8,587 bases of DNA from Bdellovibrionales bacterium (GTDB lineage Bacteria; Bdellovibrionota; Bacteriovoracia; Bacteriovoracales; Bacteriovoracaceae): assembly GCA_023250775.1 (NCBI GenBank), contig JAHFAA010000144.1, positions 1 through 8,587 of the forward strand, in the 5' to 3' direction. The notes under the pieces were generated by a model. That model was given only the letters and a program-made list of their open reading frames with translations, was not told the origin of the DNA and searched no databases. Numbering within the stretch: position 1 is the stretch's first letter; every line of letters begins with the position of its first letter. A program made the position numbers and the translations under genes. Below, piece after piece: positions 1-7,439 of this stretch.

Positions 1-2
1 AC

Positions 3-1520
3 GACAGAACTTGGGCCGGCTCAACCGTGACGTGGGAAACGGCCGCCAACTGGTCAGGAGCAAATGTTCCCGATACCGCCGAGGAAAATGTGGTTATTAT
101 CAACAACGGCACGAGCCCTAATATTAGTGCAAACGCAGTTGTCAGTTGTGTCGATGTACTTTCGGGGACGTTGACGGGAGTTACGGCGGCCAGGTATCTG
201 ACGGTGACAGGGGATTATTTTCAAGCGCCCTATTCAAATACATTGAGTATAACCAATGCAACTTCAACCTTCATCATGGGGGGAGCGGCACCCCAAACAT
301 TTGAGGCCGTGGATGATATTCGTAGCTTGAAAATTATTAATACCACCTCTGTCACATTAAAAAATAGTTTTCGAATTCTTTCAACTCTGACTCTGGCGAA
401 TAGTGGAACAACATATATAGAGGGAGATACTACGGTAAGTGGCGCCCTCACGGTTCCGGCCGGGCACACATTGGTTATTAAAAATGGTGGCTCACTCCTG
501 GCCAGTGCTGCACTGACAGTTAATGGGAATTTAAAAATTGAAGCAGGTGGTGAAGTTCGCGTTGCGAATGGTATCACCATGACTGTTGGGTCAACGGGGG
601 TTCTCCAGCTTGCCGGTGCCAGTGGAAATCCGGCGAAACTTACATCGGCCAATGCTAGTTCGTGGTTTACCTTGACCATGGGAGGGACTCTAACCGCCAA
701 TTACTTTATTATTCTTCGAACGGCCGTTACAGGTCTCAATATAACAGGAACGGTTACACAGCTTGATAACGGAGAATTCCGTGGCATTCGTACACTCGGG
801 TATGGCATCACCCTTGGTGCCGCCGCTGTTCTCCCTGCAACTTTTTCTTCCCTCGGTTTTTTTAACGATGATGCCGTTGCCACTCCCTACAATATCAATG
901 GCACGGCCTACAATTTGGTCGCCGTCGCTGTTTCAAATTATTCAGGCAGTGTCGGCGGTGCTGGTTTTGAAACTGATCCCAACGGAATGATTAATTGGGG
1001 TTCTCCCGCCCCCACAGAACTTTCTATTACGAACGATGCTGAGACAGGTGAACCGACAGCGACTCTCGCTCCCAGTACCTCTGTGGTGTTTGCCGAATTT
1101 TCTTTTACCTTAACTCAAGCGGGTGCCTCCACAGACATTACCCAAATTATTGTGACCATGACGGGTACGGCCTCTATGTCAGACCTCGCCTATGTTCGCG
1201 CCTACAAGGACGCTGCCGCCTCAAAAAATTGTAACTACAATGCCGGCGTTGATACTCAGCTGGGGGCAGATTTATCCTTCACCGGACTACCTCCAAAGGC
1301 GACGATTACCTTGGCCCCCGGTGATGCGTCGACCAATTCGTCGACTCAGCAGGCCTGTGTTCATATTGTCGCCGCGACAACCGCAAACCCCACCGACCAA
1401 AAAACGGTGAAGTTTGGAATTCTGTCCGCAAGTGATGTCACGAATTCTCAAAATTATTCAATCTCGGCCACCTCAGGTACTCCTCTTGAAGGGCACTATA
1501 CCATCCTAGCAAACCCGAAT
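3..1520 (+). repeat. Protein module 1 of the giant protein (header, beta-helix-like stretch, beta-sandwich)
   Basis: This is the first visible copy of a unit of about 500 residues. Its header has the first Trp at nt 12-14, then AANWSGANVP. A Thr/Val/Gly-rich stretch of short alternating strands follows (for example LTVPAGHTLVIKNGG at about residue 143), as in right-handed beta-helix or filamentous-adhesin-like folds. From about nt 1014 (ELSITNDAETG) a separate beta-sandwich-like domain runs to about nt 1505. It contains Cys402 and Cys444. The header cysteine present in modules 2 and 3 is Val23 here, leaving Cys41 unpaired. The left window edge lies almost exactly at the module start, so more copies may lie upstream. 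Confidence 0.75.
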
Positions 1521-4500
1521 AACTCTGTTTGGAGTGGCGTGACGTCCAATGTATTTACCTTGGCGGGAAACTGGACAGGCGGAATTGCCCCAAGTTCTTC
1601 GCGCGATTGTCAGATCGGAGTGGGTTCCAATATCACCCAGGTTGACTCTAATCCTGTGGCCTGTGCCAATGCAACTTTGACCACCAGTGGAACTTTGGAT
1701 TTTAATAATACGTCAAATATTTTTGAAGTTTATGGCACTCTCGACGTGAGAAGTGGTTTTAATTTTACCAATGCCACCAGCGGGGGAATTAGTTTCAAGG
1801 GCACTTCCAATCAAACCTTGAAACTCGCCACCGCCTTTCCAGGCAATGTTATTATCAACAATACTGGGGCCGGTGGAAATAATACGGTTACGGTGGGAGT
1901 CAATTCGACCATCAATGGAGATGTGACTTGTACCAAGGGAGTGCTCAGCATTCCCAATGGCGCCACGCTGACAGTCAAAGGGAATTTCACGATTCAAACT
2001 GGCTGCACTCTCGACATCTTGCCTGGAGGCATTCTTGCTCTCGGAGATAATAAAACGCTAACAGTGGATACTGGCGGAACTTTGCAGATGGTGGGCAATG
2101 CCACTTACAGTTCCAAAATGACCTCGGACGCCAGTAACTCGGCCTACAATGTGGTGGTCAATGGCGCAATCAAGGCGCGATATTATATTTTTGATCACCT
2201 AAATACGACTGGGGTCTCGATTGAAAATGTGGCCTCAGGTGCAACCATTGATGGCACAAACTATTTACAAAACGGCACCTTCATTCATCCGGTTCACGAC
2301 TCAACAACCTTGCTCAAACTCAAACAGCAAATTCCTGGCAACACCTTATCCAATATGGTGTTTGAGCACAATGGTTCGAGTGCCATCTTGACCACCAATA
2401 TTGATACGACAGGTGCGGCCGCGGGAACATTGAATATTACCAGCCATTCAGGAACACTGACCGGCCCCACCCTCGATATAGATCCGAGTTATGTTATTGC
2501 CTGGTCTGGGCAAAGTAATACCATTGAGATTACAGCAGAGAGTACGGCACCAACTCCGCTCTATGCCGGAAATACTTACAAGATGGGCAAATATGGTTTC
2601 AAGCAGGCCCAGGCCGGAGCTTCATATTCCAATACCGATGTTACAACACTGACGCTTTCACTGACAGGAACAGGCACCGCGGCCGATATTGCTCAGACGA
2701 GACTCTATTACGATGCTACCTGTGCTGGAACAGGTGGCACACTCATTGGCACTGGAACTTTCTCTGGATCGCCGGCCAAGGTGACCTTTACTTTAGGTGC
2801 AGGAAATTTAACCATTCCCGCCCATGTCACCACTCCACCAAAAATATGTGCCTATGTGGAATTTGATATTGCTTCCAACGCCACCAATGCCAATACTGTG
2901 GGCGTGAAAATAAATGGCGCCAGTGATTTTGTGAACTCGCAAACTTATGCCATCGCCGCTTCCACATCGCCGCCCATTTCACTTGGTACGGGTACCATTA
3001 ATACGCCCAGCACCACCACTTGGACGGGCGCGACCTCCACAGCTTGGGCGCTGGCCGGAAACTGGACTTATGGAATTCCCGACTCGACTAAAACTTGCTC
3101 CATTCCCAATGTGGCGAATGACCCTGTTATTTCGGTAGGCACTGCGAGCTGTAAGAACGTTGATATCACCACCGGCATTTTGACTTTGAATGTTGGAATT
3201 AATTTGGATGTCTATGGTAACTTTACCAACACAGGAACGTTTACCCAAAATGGAAATCTTTATATTAAAGATGGTGGTATTAATAGTGATCATACTCTTC
3301 GCTCTGCTACGACTCTGGCCAATTTAACCATCAGCAAAACCGGAACGGGAATTGTGTATGTCGGTGATGCCAGCTTAGTCATCAATGCGCTGACAATGTC
3401 ATCCAGCACCTCTACCGTGAACATTGCTTCAGGCAAAAAACTCACTTTGCCCAACGGTTTAACTCTCGGTCAAGGAACTATGGATGTTGACGGCGGTGGC
3501 GTACTTGAAATCGGCAACGGACAAACCATCAGTGTTTCAGGTGGAACATTCCAAGTCGATGGAACTCTCGATAGCTTCCCCCAAAATGCCTCTAATAAAG
3601 GAAAAGTCACGGTTCAAGGTGGAACTGGATCTTATGCTTTCACCGCAACCAGTGGCACGGTTGATTTGGTTGGCTTCCACTTTGATTACTTGGATGTCAA
3701 TGGCCTCAATATTGGCGGAACAACGACCGTCACAAACTTAAAGGGCGGCCAGCTGACCAATCTCTCCACCAGTTATTCTTCCGTCAAGGCCATTCAACTA
3801 AATACCACGGGAACAATTCCCACCACCGCCGATCGTGTCGCCTGGGTATGGGGTGGTTTCAATAGTTTCAATCCTGCCAATGCTGGAACACCGGGCAGTG
3901 GTGCTGGGTACAAGGTTGCTTCATCGACCGGATGTAACAATCAGAGCATAGATTTCACAGGATTCAGTGGGGACTGGTTTGAAAGTCAGCCAACCTTTAA
4001 TGTCATGACGAAAGTTTCAAGCAGTGGATGTACCATTAACATGGCCACCGCCTCTTCGGCCGTGAGCTTGCTCTCCTTCAATGCCGTTCCTTATGACGCC
4101 GCAGTTGATATTCGCTGGGCGACTAATGTTGAGCGCGATCATTTTGGTTTTAATATTTATCGCACGAGTGAAGATGCCACTCGCTTCCAGCAAATAAACA
4201 AAACGCTGATTCGAAATCTTATGAGTTCGGGAAGCAATCACGGCAAATATCGTTTTGTGGATCAGGATGTGGTGAATGGCAAGTTCTACTATTACTACTT
4301 GGAAGACGTCGAGATCTCGGGCAAAAAAACTTTACATGGCCCAGTTCAGGCCACACCCCTTGCCGGACTTGGAGCGGCCCCTGCAACCGCAGGAGATGAA
4401 AACTCAGGCACCAATCCGAATGGCACAGACCATGGCGGCGGCAGCGGTCCCAGTACGATTGCCAATCCAAGTTATCGCGATCTTGGCAATGGCGTGGTTA

Positions 4501-7439
4501 TTCACAGTCAAACCAGTCGATCGCTGCGAATTGAAATTTCTCCGCCCGCTCCAACCTTCAGCGCCAGTGTGTGGGATGGATCGTATCAAGATGTTGCCAT
4601 GGCCGGTTATTCCAAGATGACCACCGCTGGGAAACCAGAGCTTTCGGAAAAAGAAATTTTGATTGAAGTTCAGCGCTTTGCCGAGACAGCGCAAGTCAAT
4701 CACGCCTCAGTCACAGAGTCTGTTTTGGCCGGGCATTTAATTTCACCAGCTCCAAGCTATTCGCTGAATGGCGGCGGAGTATTGGTTCCAAGCTATTCAC
4801 CCGATGTCACGACTTACGCCACCAGCAGTAATTATCCAACCGCCCTCTACTCCTTGCAGAGCGCGCTGATTCATGGAGGAAACCGAACTTATCTCAGACT
4901 GAAAATTAATCCGTTGAATCTAAATCCCGTGACTCACAACATTCGTTATGCCAGCAAAATAATTTTGGACATTGGACTCGATGGCGACAATTGGCAGGTG
5001 GCACCGCCTGCGCCAAGTTCTAATCTCGGGCCTTACGCCATCGCCAATACTTTGCGGGTTGATTATCAAGAGCGAGGCCTCTATCAACTTGCCTACGATG
5101 ATTTGGTCAACAGTCAGGTTGAAGGGCCGTTTAATGGCGCCGATACTTCGCTCTTTAGACTGTATTTGGGTGACAGCGAAATTCCGTTGGAGATCAATAC
5201 TGCAAACGGCCACTTTGCCAGCGGCGATACTCTTCGTTTCTATGTACCTTTTACCCAGACGCTGGAGGATAAGAAAAATGAATTGATCTTGAGTCCTGTC
5301 AACGTGACTGGCACAGGTGCTGCGCCTTTGCGGATTGCCACTCAAGATGCCGACCCCACCGGCCAGAGCGTCTCAGTCGACACTATGACAACTTATACAA
5401 AAGTGCTGGAGCAAAATTTAGTCTTTATTGATGGTGTGACTTTGGGTGATACCCTTGACCATTACTTCTTTGGTTCGTACTTCAACTATCCTGGCTATGA
5501 CACTTTGAGTTTGACCACAGCTCTTCCTGAGATTGATTCTACCAGCATCGACAATGTGATTATCAACTATCACGTTCGCGGCCAGCTTGGAACTTTCGGG
5601 ACTCCTGTGAAGCACCATGTGACCTTGTCCATTGCCGGTAATGAAGAAGGTGATGTAATTTTTGAAGATGACAGTCGATTAGTTCTCACCTTCGAGGTTC
5701 CGGCCGATCGCTTTGTAACGGGCAACAACACCCTGGCCTTTAAAGTTCTCGGAACCTTTGCGCCGGATTGTGCCACTGGCGGAGATTGTGACCGAGTGTT
5801 GGTGGATAAAGTTGAAATAATTTATAAGGGCCGAAAGGCCAGCACCGGAGGGCGAAGCCTGGTCACTCTCACGGATACCATGCGCGTGCATGAGATCGGC
5901 GGGTTCACTGTGAATTCGATTTTGGGTTACGACATTACCACGCCCCTCGTCCCGAAGAAGTTGAGCAATATGAATATTTCTTCCCCTGATGGTGGAACAA
6001 CTTACACCACCCATTTCTTTGTTGATGGAGAGATCGATCAAGATAATCAGAAGGTTTTTGCTTTTGCCCAAAATGGCGCTTTCTTAAAACCAACCGCGCT
6101 TTCCTTAAATGCGGGAATCAGCACCAGTCTAAAGGATTCTTCCAATCGCGCTGACTTAATTATTCTCGGGCATGAAAATCTGCTCGCCGCCGTTGGCGAT
6201 CTGGTTGAGCATAGAAGAAGTCAGGGCCTTGAAGTTATGACGGTGACTTACGAGCAAGTTTACGGCGATTTTAGCTATGGCATCGTCAAATCTTCTGCGG
6301 TTCGAATGATGATTGACCGTGCTCTTGCTGCATGGGCAAAACCACCGCGTTTCCTTTTGATTTTAGGTGATGCGACGACAGATCCACTGGACCACAATAT
6401 CGACCTTCTCGATGCTGTTGATCGATCGGCCATGGACGTGGAGACTGCGCCAGCACCGATGATCGTTGGTCGCTTTATTGATTTCTCAAGCGACAATTAT
6501 TTCGTTTCCTCTAGCACTTCCGATCTCCCAAGAATCGCGGTCGGCCGCTTGCCAAGCAATGACCCCGCCAAAATCAAGGCCTATGTGAATAAGGTTTTGA
6601 ATTATGAAAGTGGCGATTTACAACCGACGAGTAATTTAAGAAAGATGACTTTCTTTGCTGATGCAGAACAAGGTTATAACGAAAATTTTGTCGGCCTCTC
6701 ACAGGGCATGATGTCTTCTGCCAGTGCCTTTAACAATACGCTTTTTGATCGCACGCTTTTGGGTGCGGTCACCACGAATCAGAAGGTTGTTACGGAATTT
6801 AGCAACGCTCCTCTCTTAATTTCGCTGCTTGGTCACGGGGCCTTTGATCGCTATGGCGAAGATATTCTTCTGGTCAATGATGCCAAGGCCCTGACCAATA
6901 CTCGCTTACCGATTGTTGCGACCTGGAGTTGTGAATCGGCCTATTACTATGATGACGACAAAACCTATGTCTCACTGGCGGAAGAATTAATTTTCAATCC
7001 AAATGGTGGCGCGGTTGTCTTCCTCGGCTCCACTGCTCAGACGACGCCTACGGCCCAGGCAAAGTTGGCGCAAAATTTCTTCTCGCGCATCTCAACCATC
7101 ACCGCCTCTCCTTATGATGGCACACGTCTAGGTGAAATTCTCTCTCAGGCCAAGTTAGGTGTGGGAACTGGTGAGTATGAAAAAGACATTATCAATAGCT
7201 TCAGCATTATCGGTGATCCGAGCTTGCAGCTGCCGGGCACCCTCTATCCTGATCGGCCAATTCCTCCTGCCACTGCCGCCGCCACGCCTCCTCCTGCTCC
7301 TACAAAAAAGGGCCTGTTCGGCTGCTCTGCCGGTGCCTCAGAAAATGGCGGGCCAAGCACCACTGATGGCATTCTAGAGTTGCTGAGCTTGCTCGCCCTG
7401 CTCTTTATTGGACGGAAGATACAGAATTATTGTTTGTAG
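3..7439 (+). CDS. Giant modular surface protein with C-terminal gingipain-like (peptidase C25) protease and Cys-containing C-terminal anchor; 5' partial
   Basis: The reading frame is open from the first complete codon to TAG at 7437-7439. The GTG at 27 is not the likely start. In-frame codons before it read DRTWAGST, which completes the WxGxxS header seen again at nt 1530 and 3021, so the start and signal peptide lie upstream. Numbering from GTG 27, the order is: three beta-rich modules (residues 1 to about 1340), an FN3-like domain (about 1346-1446), a Gly/Ser/Asn linker, propeptide-like and beta domains (about 1482-2041), the C25 catalytic domain (about 2042-2402) with His2270 and Cys2302, a Pro-rich spacer, GCSAG and a hydrophobic tail. 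C25 enzymes are secreted caspase-fold cysteine endopeptidases, with gingipains as the type case. From this I infer a surface-tethered protease with a long adhesive or stalk-like N-terminal part. The substrate cannot be read from the sequence. The C-terminus overlaps the convergent barrel gene by 13 bp. The protease call is firm; the adhesin role is inference. Confidence 0.93.
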   Translation, partial: DRTWAGSTVTWETAANWSGANVPDTAEENVVIINNGTSPNISANAVVSCVDVLSGTLTGVTAARYLTVTGDYFQAPYSNTLSITNATSTFIMGGAAPQTFEAVDDIRSLKIINTTSVTLKNSFRILSTLTLANSGTTYIEGDTTVSGALTVPAGHTLVIKNGGSLLASAALTVNGNLKIEAGGEVRVANGITMTVGSTGVLQLAGASGNPAKLTSANASSWFTLTMGGTLTANYFIILRTAVTGLNITGTVTQLDNGEFRGIRTLGYGITLGAAAVLPATFSSLGFFNDDAVATPYNINGTAYNLVAVAVSNYSGSVGGAGFETDPNGMINWGSPAPTELSITNDAETGEPTATLAPSTSVVFAEFSFTLTQAGASTDITQIIVTMTGTASMSDLAYVRAYKDAAASKNCNYNAGVDTQLGADLSFTGLPPKATITLAPGDASTNSSTQQACVHIVAATTANPTDQKTVKFGILSASDVTNSQNYSISATSGTPLEGHYTILANPNNSVWSGVTSNVFTLAGNWTGGIAPSSSRDCQIGVGSNITQVDSNPVACANATLTTSGTLDFNNTSNIFEVYGTLDVRSGFNFTNATSGGISFKGTSNQTLKLATAFPGNVIINNTGAGGNNTVTVGVNSTINGDVTCTKGVLSIPNGATLTVKGNFTIQTGCTLDILPGGILALGDNKTLTVDTGGTLQMVGNATYSSKMTSDASNSAYNVVVNGAIKARYYIFDHLNTTGVSIENVASGATIDGTNYLQNGTFIHPVHDSTTLLKLKQQIPGNTLSNMVFEHNGSSAILTTNIDTTGAAAGTLNITSHSGTLTGPTLDIDPSYVIAWSGQSNTIEITAESTAPTPLYAGNTYKMGKYGFKQAQAGASYSNTDVTTLTLSLTGTGTAADIAQTRLYYDATCAGTGGTLIGTGTFSGSPAKVTFTLGAGNLTIPAHVTTPPKICAYVEFDIASNATNANTVGVKINGASDFVNSQTYAIAASTSPPISLGTGTINTPSTTTWTGATSTAWALAGNWTYGIPDSTKTCSIPNVANDPVISVGTASCKNVDITTGILTLNVGINLDVYGNFTNTGTFTQNGNLYIKDGGINSDHTLRSATTLANLTISKTGTGIVYVGDASLVINALTMSSSTSTVNIASGKKLTLPNGLTLGQGTMDVDGGGVLEIGNGQTISVSGGTFQVDGTLDSFPQNASNKGKVTVQGGTGSYAFTATSGTVDLVGFHFDYLDVNGLNIGGTTTVTNLKGGQLTNLSTSYSSVKAIQLNTTGTIPTTADRVAWVWGGFNSFNPANAGTPGSGAGYKVASSTGCNNQSIDFTGFSGDWFESQPTFNVMTKVSSSGCTINMATASSAVSLLSFNAVPYDAAVDIRWATNVERDHFGFNIYRTSEDATRFQQINKTLIRNLMSSGSNHGKYRFVDQDVVNGKFYYYYLEDVEISGKKTLHGPVQATPLAGLGAAPATAGDENSGTNPNGTDHGGGSGPSTIANPSYRDLGNGVVIHSQTSRSLRIEISPPAPTFSASVWDGSYQDVAMAGYSKMTTAGKPELSEKEILIEVQRFAETAQVNHASVTESVLAGHLISPAPSYSLNGGGVLVPSYSPDVTTYATSSNYPTALYSLQSALIHGGNRTYLRLKINPLNLNPVTHNIRYASKIILDIGLDGDNWQVAPPAPSSNLGPYAIANTLRVDYQERGLYQLAYDDLVNSQVEGPFNGADTSLFRLYLGDSEIPLEINTANGHFASGDTLRFYVPFTQTLEDKKNELILSPVNVTGTGAAPLRIATQDADPTGQSVSVDTMTTYTKVLEQNLVFIDGVTLGDTLDHYFFGSYFNYPGYDTLSLTTALPEIDSTSIDNVIINYHVRGQLGTFGTPVKHHVTLSIAGNEEGDVIFEDDSRLVLTFEVPADRFVTGNNTLAFKVLGTFAPDCATGGDCDRVLVDKVEIIYKGRKASTGGRSLVTLTDTMRVHEIGGFTVNSILGYDITTPLVPKKLSNMNISSPDGGTTYTTHFFVDGEIDQDNQKVFAFAQNGAFLKPTALSLNAGISTSLKDSSNRADLIILGHENLLAAVGDLVEHRRSQGLEVMTVTYEQVYGDFSYGIVKSSAVRMMIDRALAAWAKPPRFLLILGDATTDPLDHNIDLLDAVDRSAMDVETAPAPMIVGRFIDFSSDNYFVSSSTSDLPRIAVGRLPSNDPAKIKAYVNKVLNYESGDLQPTSNLRKMTFFADAEQGYNENFVGLSQGMMSSASAFNNTLFDRTLLGAVTTNQKVVTEFSNAPLLISLLGHGAFDRYGEDILLVNDAKALTNTRLPIVATWSCESAYYYDDDKTYVSLAEELIFNPNGGAVVFLGSTAQTTPTAQAKLAQNFFSRISTITASPYDGTRLGEILSQAKLGVGTGEYEKDIINSFSIIGDPSLQLPGTLYPDRPIPPATAAATPPPAPTKKGLFGCSAGASENGGPSTTDGILELLSLLALLFIGRKIQNYCL
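1521..3009 (+). repeat. Protein module 2 of the giant protein (complete unit)
   Basis: This is the most complete copy. The header Trp is at nt 1530-1532 (SVWSGVTSN, then LAGNWTGGIAP), 1518 nt after the module 1 Trp. It continues with the header cysteines Cys528 and Cys546, a beta-helix-like stretch (for example GATLTVKGNFTIQTGC), and a sandwich domain from about nt 2523 (IEITAES) with Cys899 and Cys941. The end of the sandwich, ASDFVNSQTYAIAAS, matches ASDVTNSQNYSISATS of module 1. The copies are clearly homologous at protein level but diverged at DNA level, so this is an old duplication and not a recent tandem array. Confidence 0.78.
3010..4060 (+). repeat. Protein module 3 of the giant protein (shortened; sandwich domain absent)
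   Basis: The header Trp is at nt 3021-3023 (TTWTGATSTAW, then LAGNWTYGIP), 1491 nt after that of module 2. The header cysteines are Cys1024 and Cys1042, spaced 18 residues apart as in module 2. A beta-helix-like stretch follows (for example LTLPNGLTLGQGTMDVDGGG). Where modules 1 and 2 enter their sandwich domain, this copy changes to a different segment with Trp-rich VAWVWGGF and two further cysteines (about nt 3930-4032), then runs into the FN3-like domain. It therefore appears to be the capping module before the protease half. Confidence 0.72.
4061..4365 (+). other. Fibronectin type III-like domain within the giant protein
   Basis: Residues about 1346-1446 read SLLSFNAVPYDAAVDIRW, then ERDHFGFNIYRT, later KYRFVDQDV, then NGKFYYYYLEDVEISGK and LHGPV. 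This is the layout of the FN3-like domains common in secreted bacterial proteins: SFxA, xVxxxW, GFNxYR, and YYYxLEDV-G with HGPV at the end. Such domains usually act as spacers or binding platforms. A Gly/Ser/Asn/Ala-rich linker (about nt 4366-4470, including HGGGSGPS) follows and separates the repeat half from the protease half. Confidence 0.75.
4471..6149 (+). other. C25 protease front end: propeptide-like and beta-sandwich domains
   Basis: Residues about 1482-2041 show the segments that usually precede the catalytic domain in C25 proteins. The segment around nt 4834-4980 (YLRLKINPLNLNPVTHNIRY and on to IILDIG) resembles the Propeptide_C25 pattern, in which NP-T precedes a strand of hydrophobic alternation. 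A domain around nt 5050-5250 follows, with LRVDYQERGLYQLAYDDL and later LFRLYLGDSEIPLEI and GDTLRFYVPF, as in PorU-type and other C25 proteins. A further beta domain around nt 5458-5838 contains DHYFFGSYF, KHHVTLSIAGNEEG and GNNTLAFKV. In gingipains the propeptide keeps the zymogen inactive. Whether this one is cleaved cannot be seen. Confidence 0.7.
6150..7232 (+). other. Peptidase family C25 (gingipain-like) catalytic domain
   Basis: Residues about 2042-2402 carry the family landmarks in order. These are ADLIILGHENLL at the start, RRSQGLEVMTV, FLLILGDATTDP (Asp2115), IAVGRLPSNDP followed by KVLNYES, and LLISLLGHGAFDRYG with catalytic His2270 (nt 6834-6836). Then come IVATWSCESAYYYDD with nucleophile Cys2302 (nt 6930-6932), GGAVVFLGST, and the closing SIIGDPSLQLP. 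The His-Cys spacing of 32 residues is close to the 33 known for gingipain R, and clan CD enzymes use exactly this dyad. Both residues are present, so the enzyme is predicted active. The specificity pocket cannot be assigned by eye. Confidence 0.9.
7248..7436 (+). other. Pro-rich spacer and Cys-containing C-terminal sorting/anchor signal of the giant protein
   Basis: After the protease domain comes a Pro/Ala-rich spacer (DRPIPPATAAATPPPAPT). It is followed by KKGLFGCSAG with Cys2433 at nt 7323-7325, a polar stretch, a hydrophobic helix (ILELLSLLALLFIG, about nt 7371-7412) and RKIQNYCL at the end. The order Gly-Cys motif, hydrophobic segment, basic residue at the extreme C-terminus is that of the MYXO-CTERM and Synergist-CTERM class. 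In that class an intramembrane protease is thought to cut near the invariant Cys, which may be lipidated. The tail differs from the type case: 14 residues lie between Cys and helix, and six residues follow RK. A plain C-terminal membrane anchor is the alternative. Confidence 0.6.

Noticed and set aside
27..29. GTG as the start codon of the giant gene
   Set aside because: The frame is open to the left edge and the codons before GTG complete the repeat header found twice more downstream. No signal peptide follows the GTG.
230..700. Minus-strand open frame of 156 codons, and similar antisense frames such as 4920-5345 and 5679-6071
   Set aside because: They lie fully inside the giant gene, whose frame is backed by repeats and catalytic motifs. 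Their translations show no recognisable domain and are explained as antisense shadows.
1328..1345. Duplicated GTCGAC hexamers 12 bp apart
   Set aside because: They encode the low-complexity Ser/Thr segment of module 1. No further copies or symmetry suggest a binding site.
7248..7436. Type 9 secretion C-terminal domain on the C25 protein
   Set aside because: The roughly 70 residues after the catalytic domain are a Pro-rich spacer and hydrophobic helix, too short and of the wrong composition for a T9SS sorting domain.
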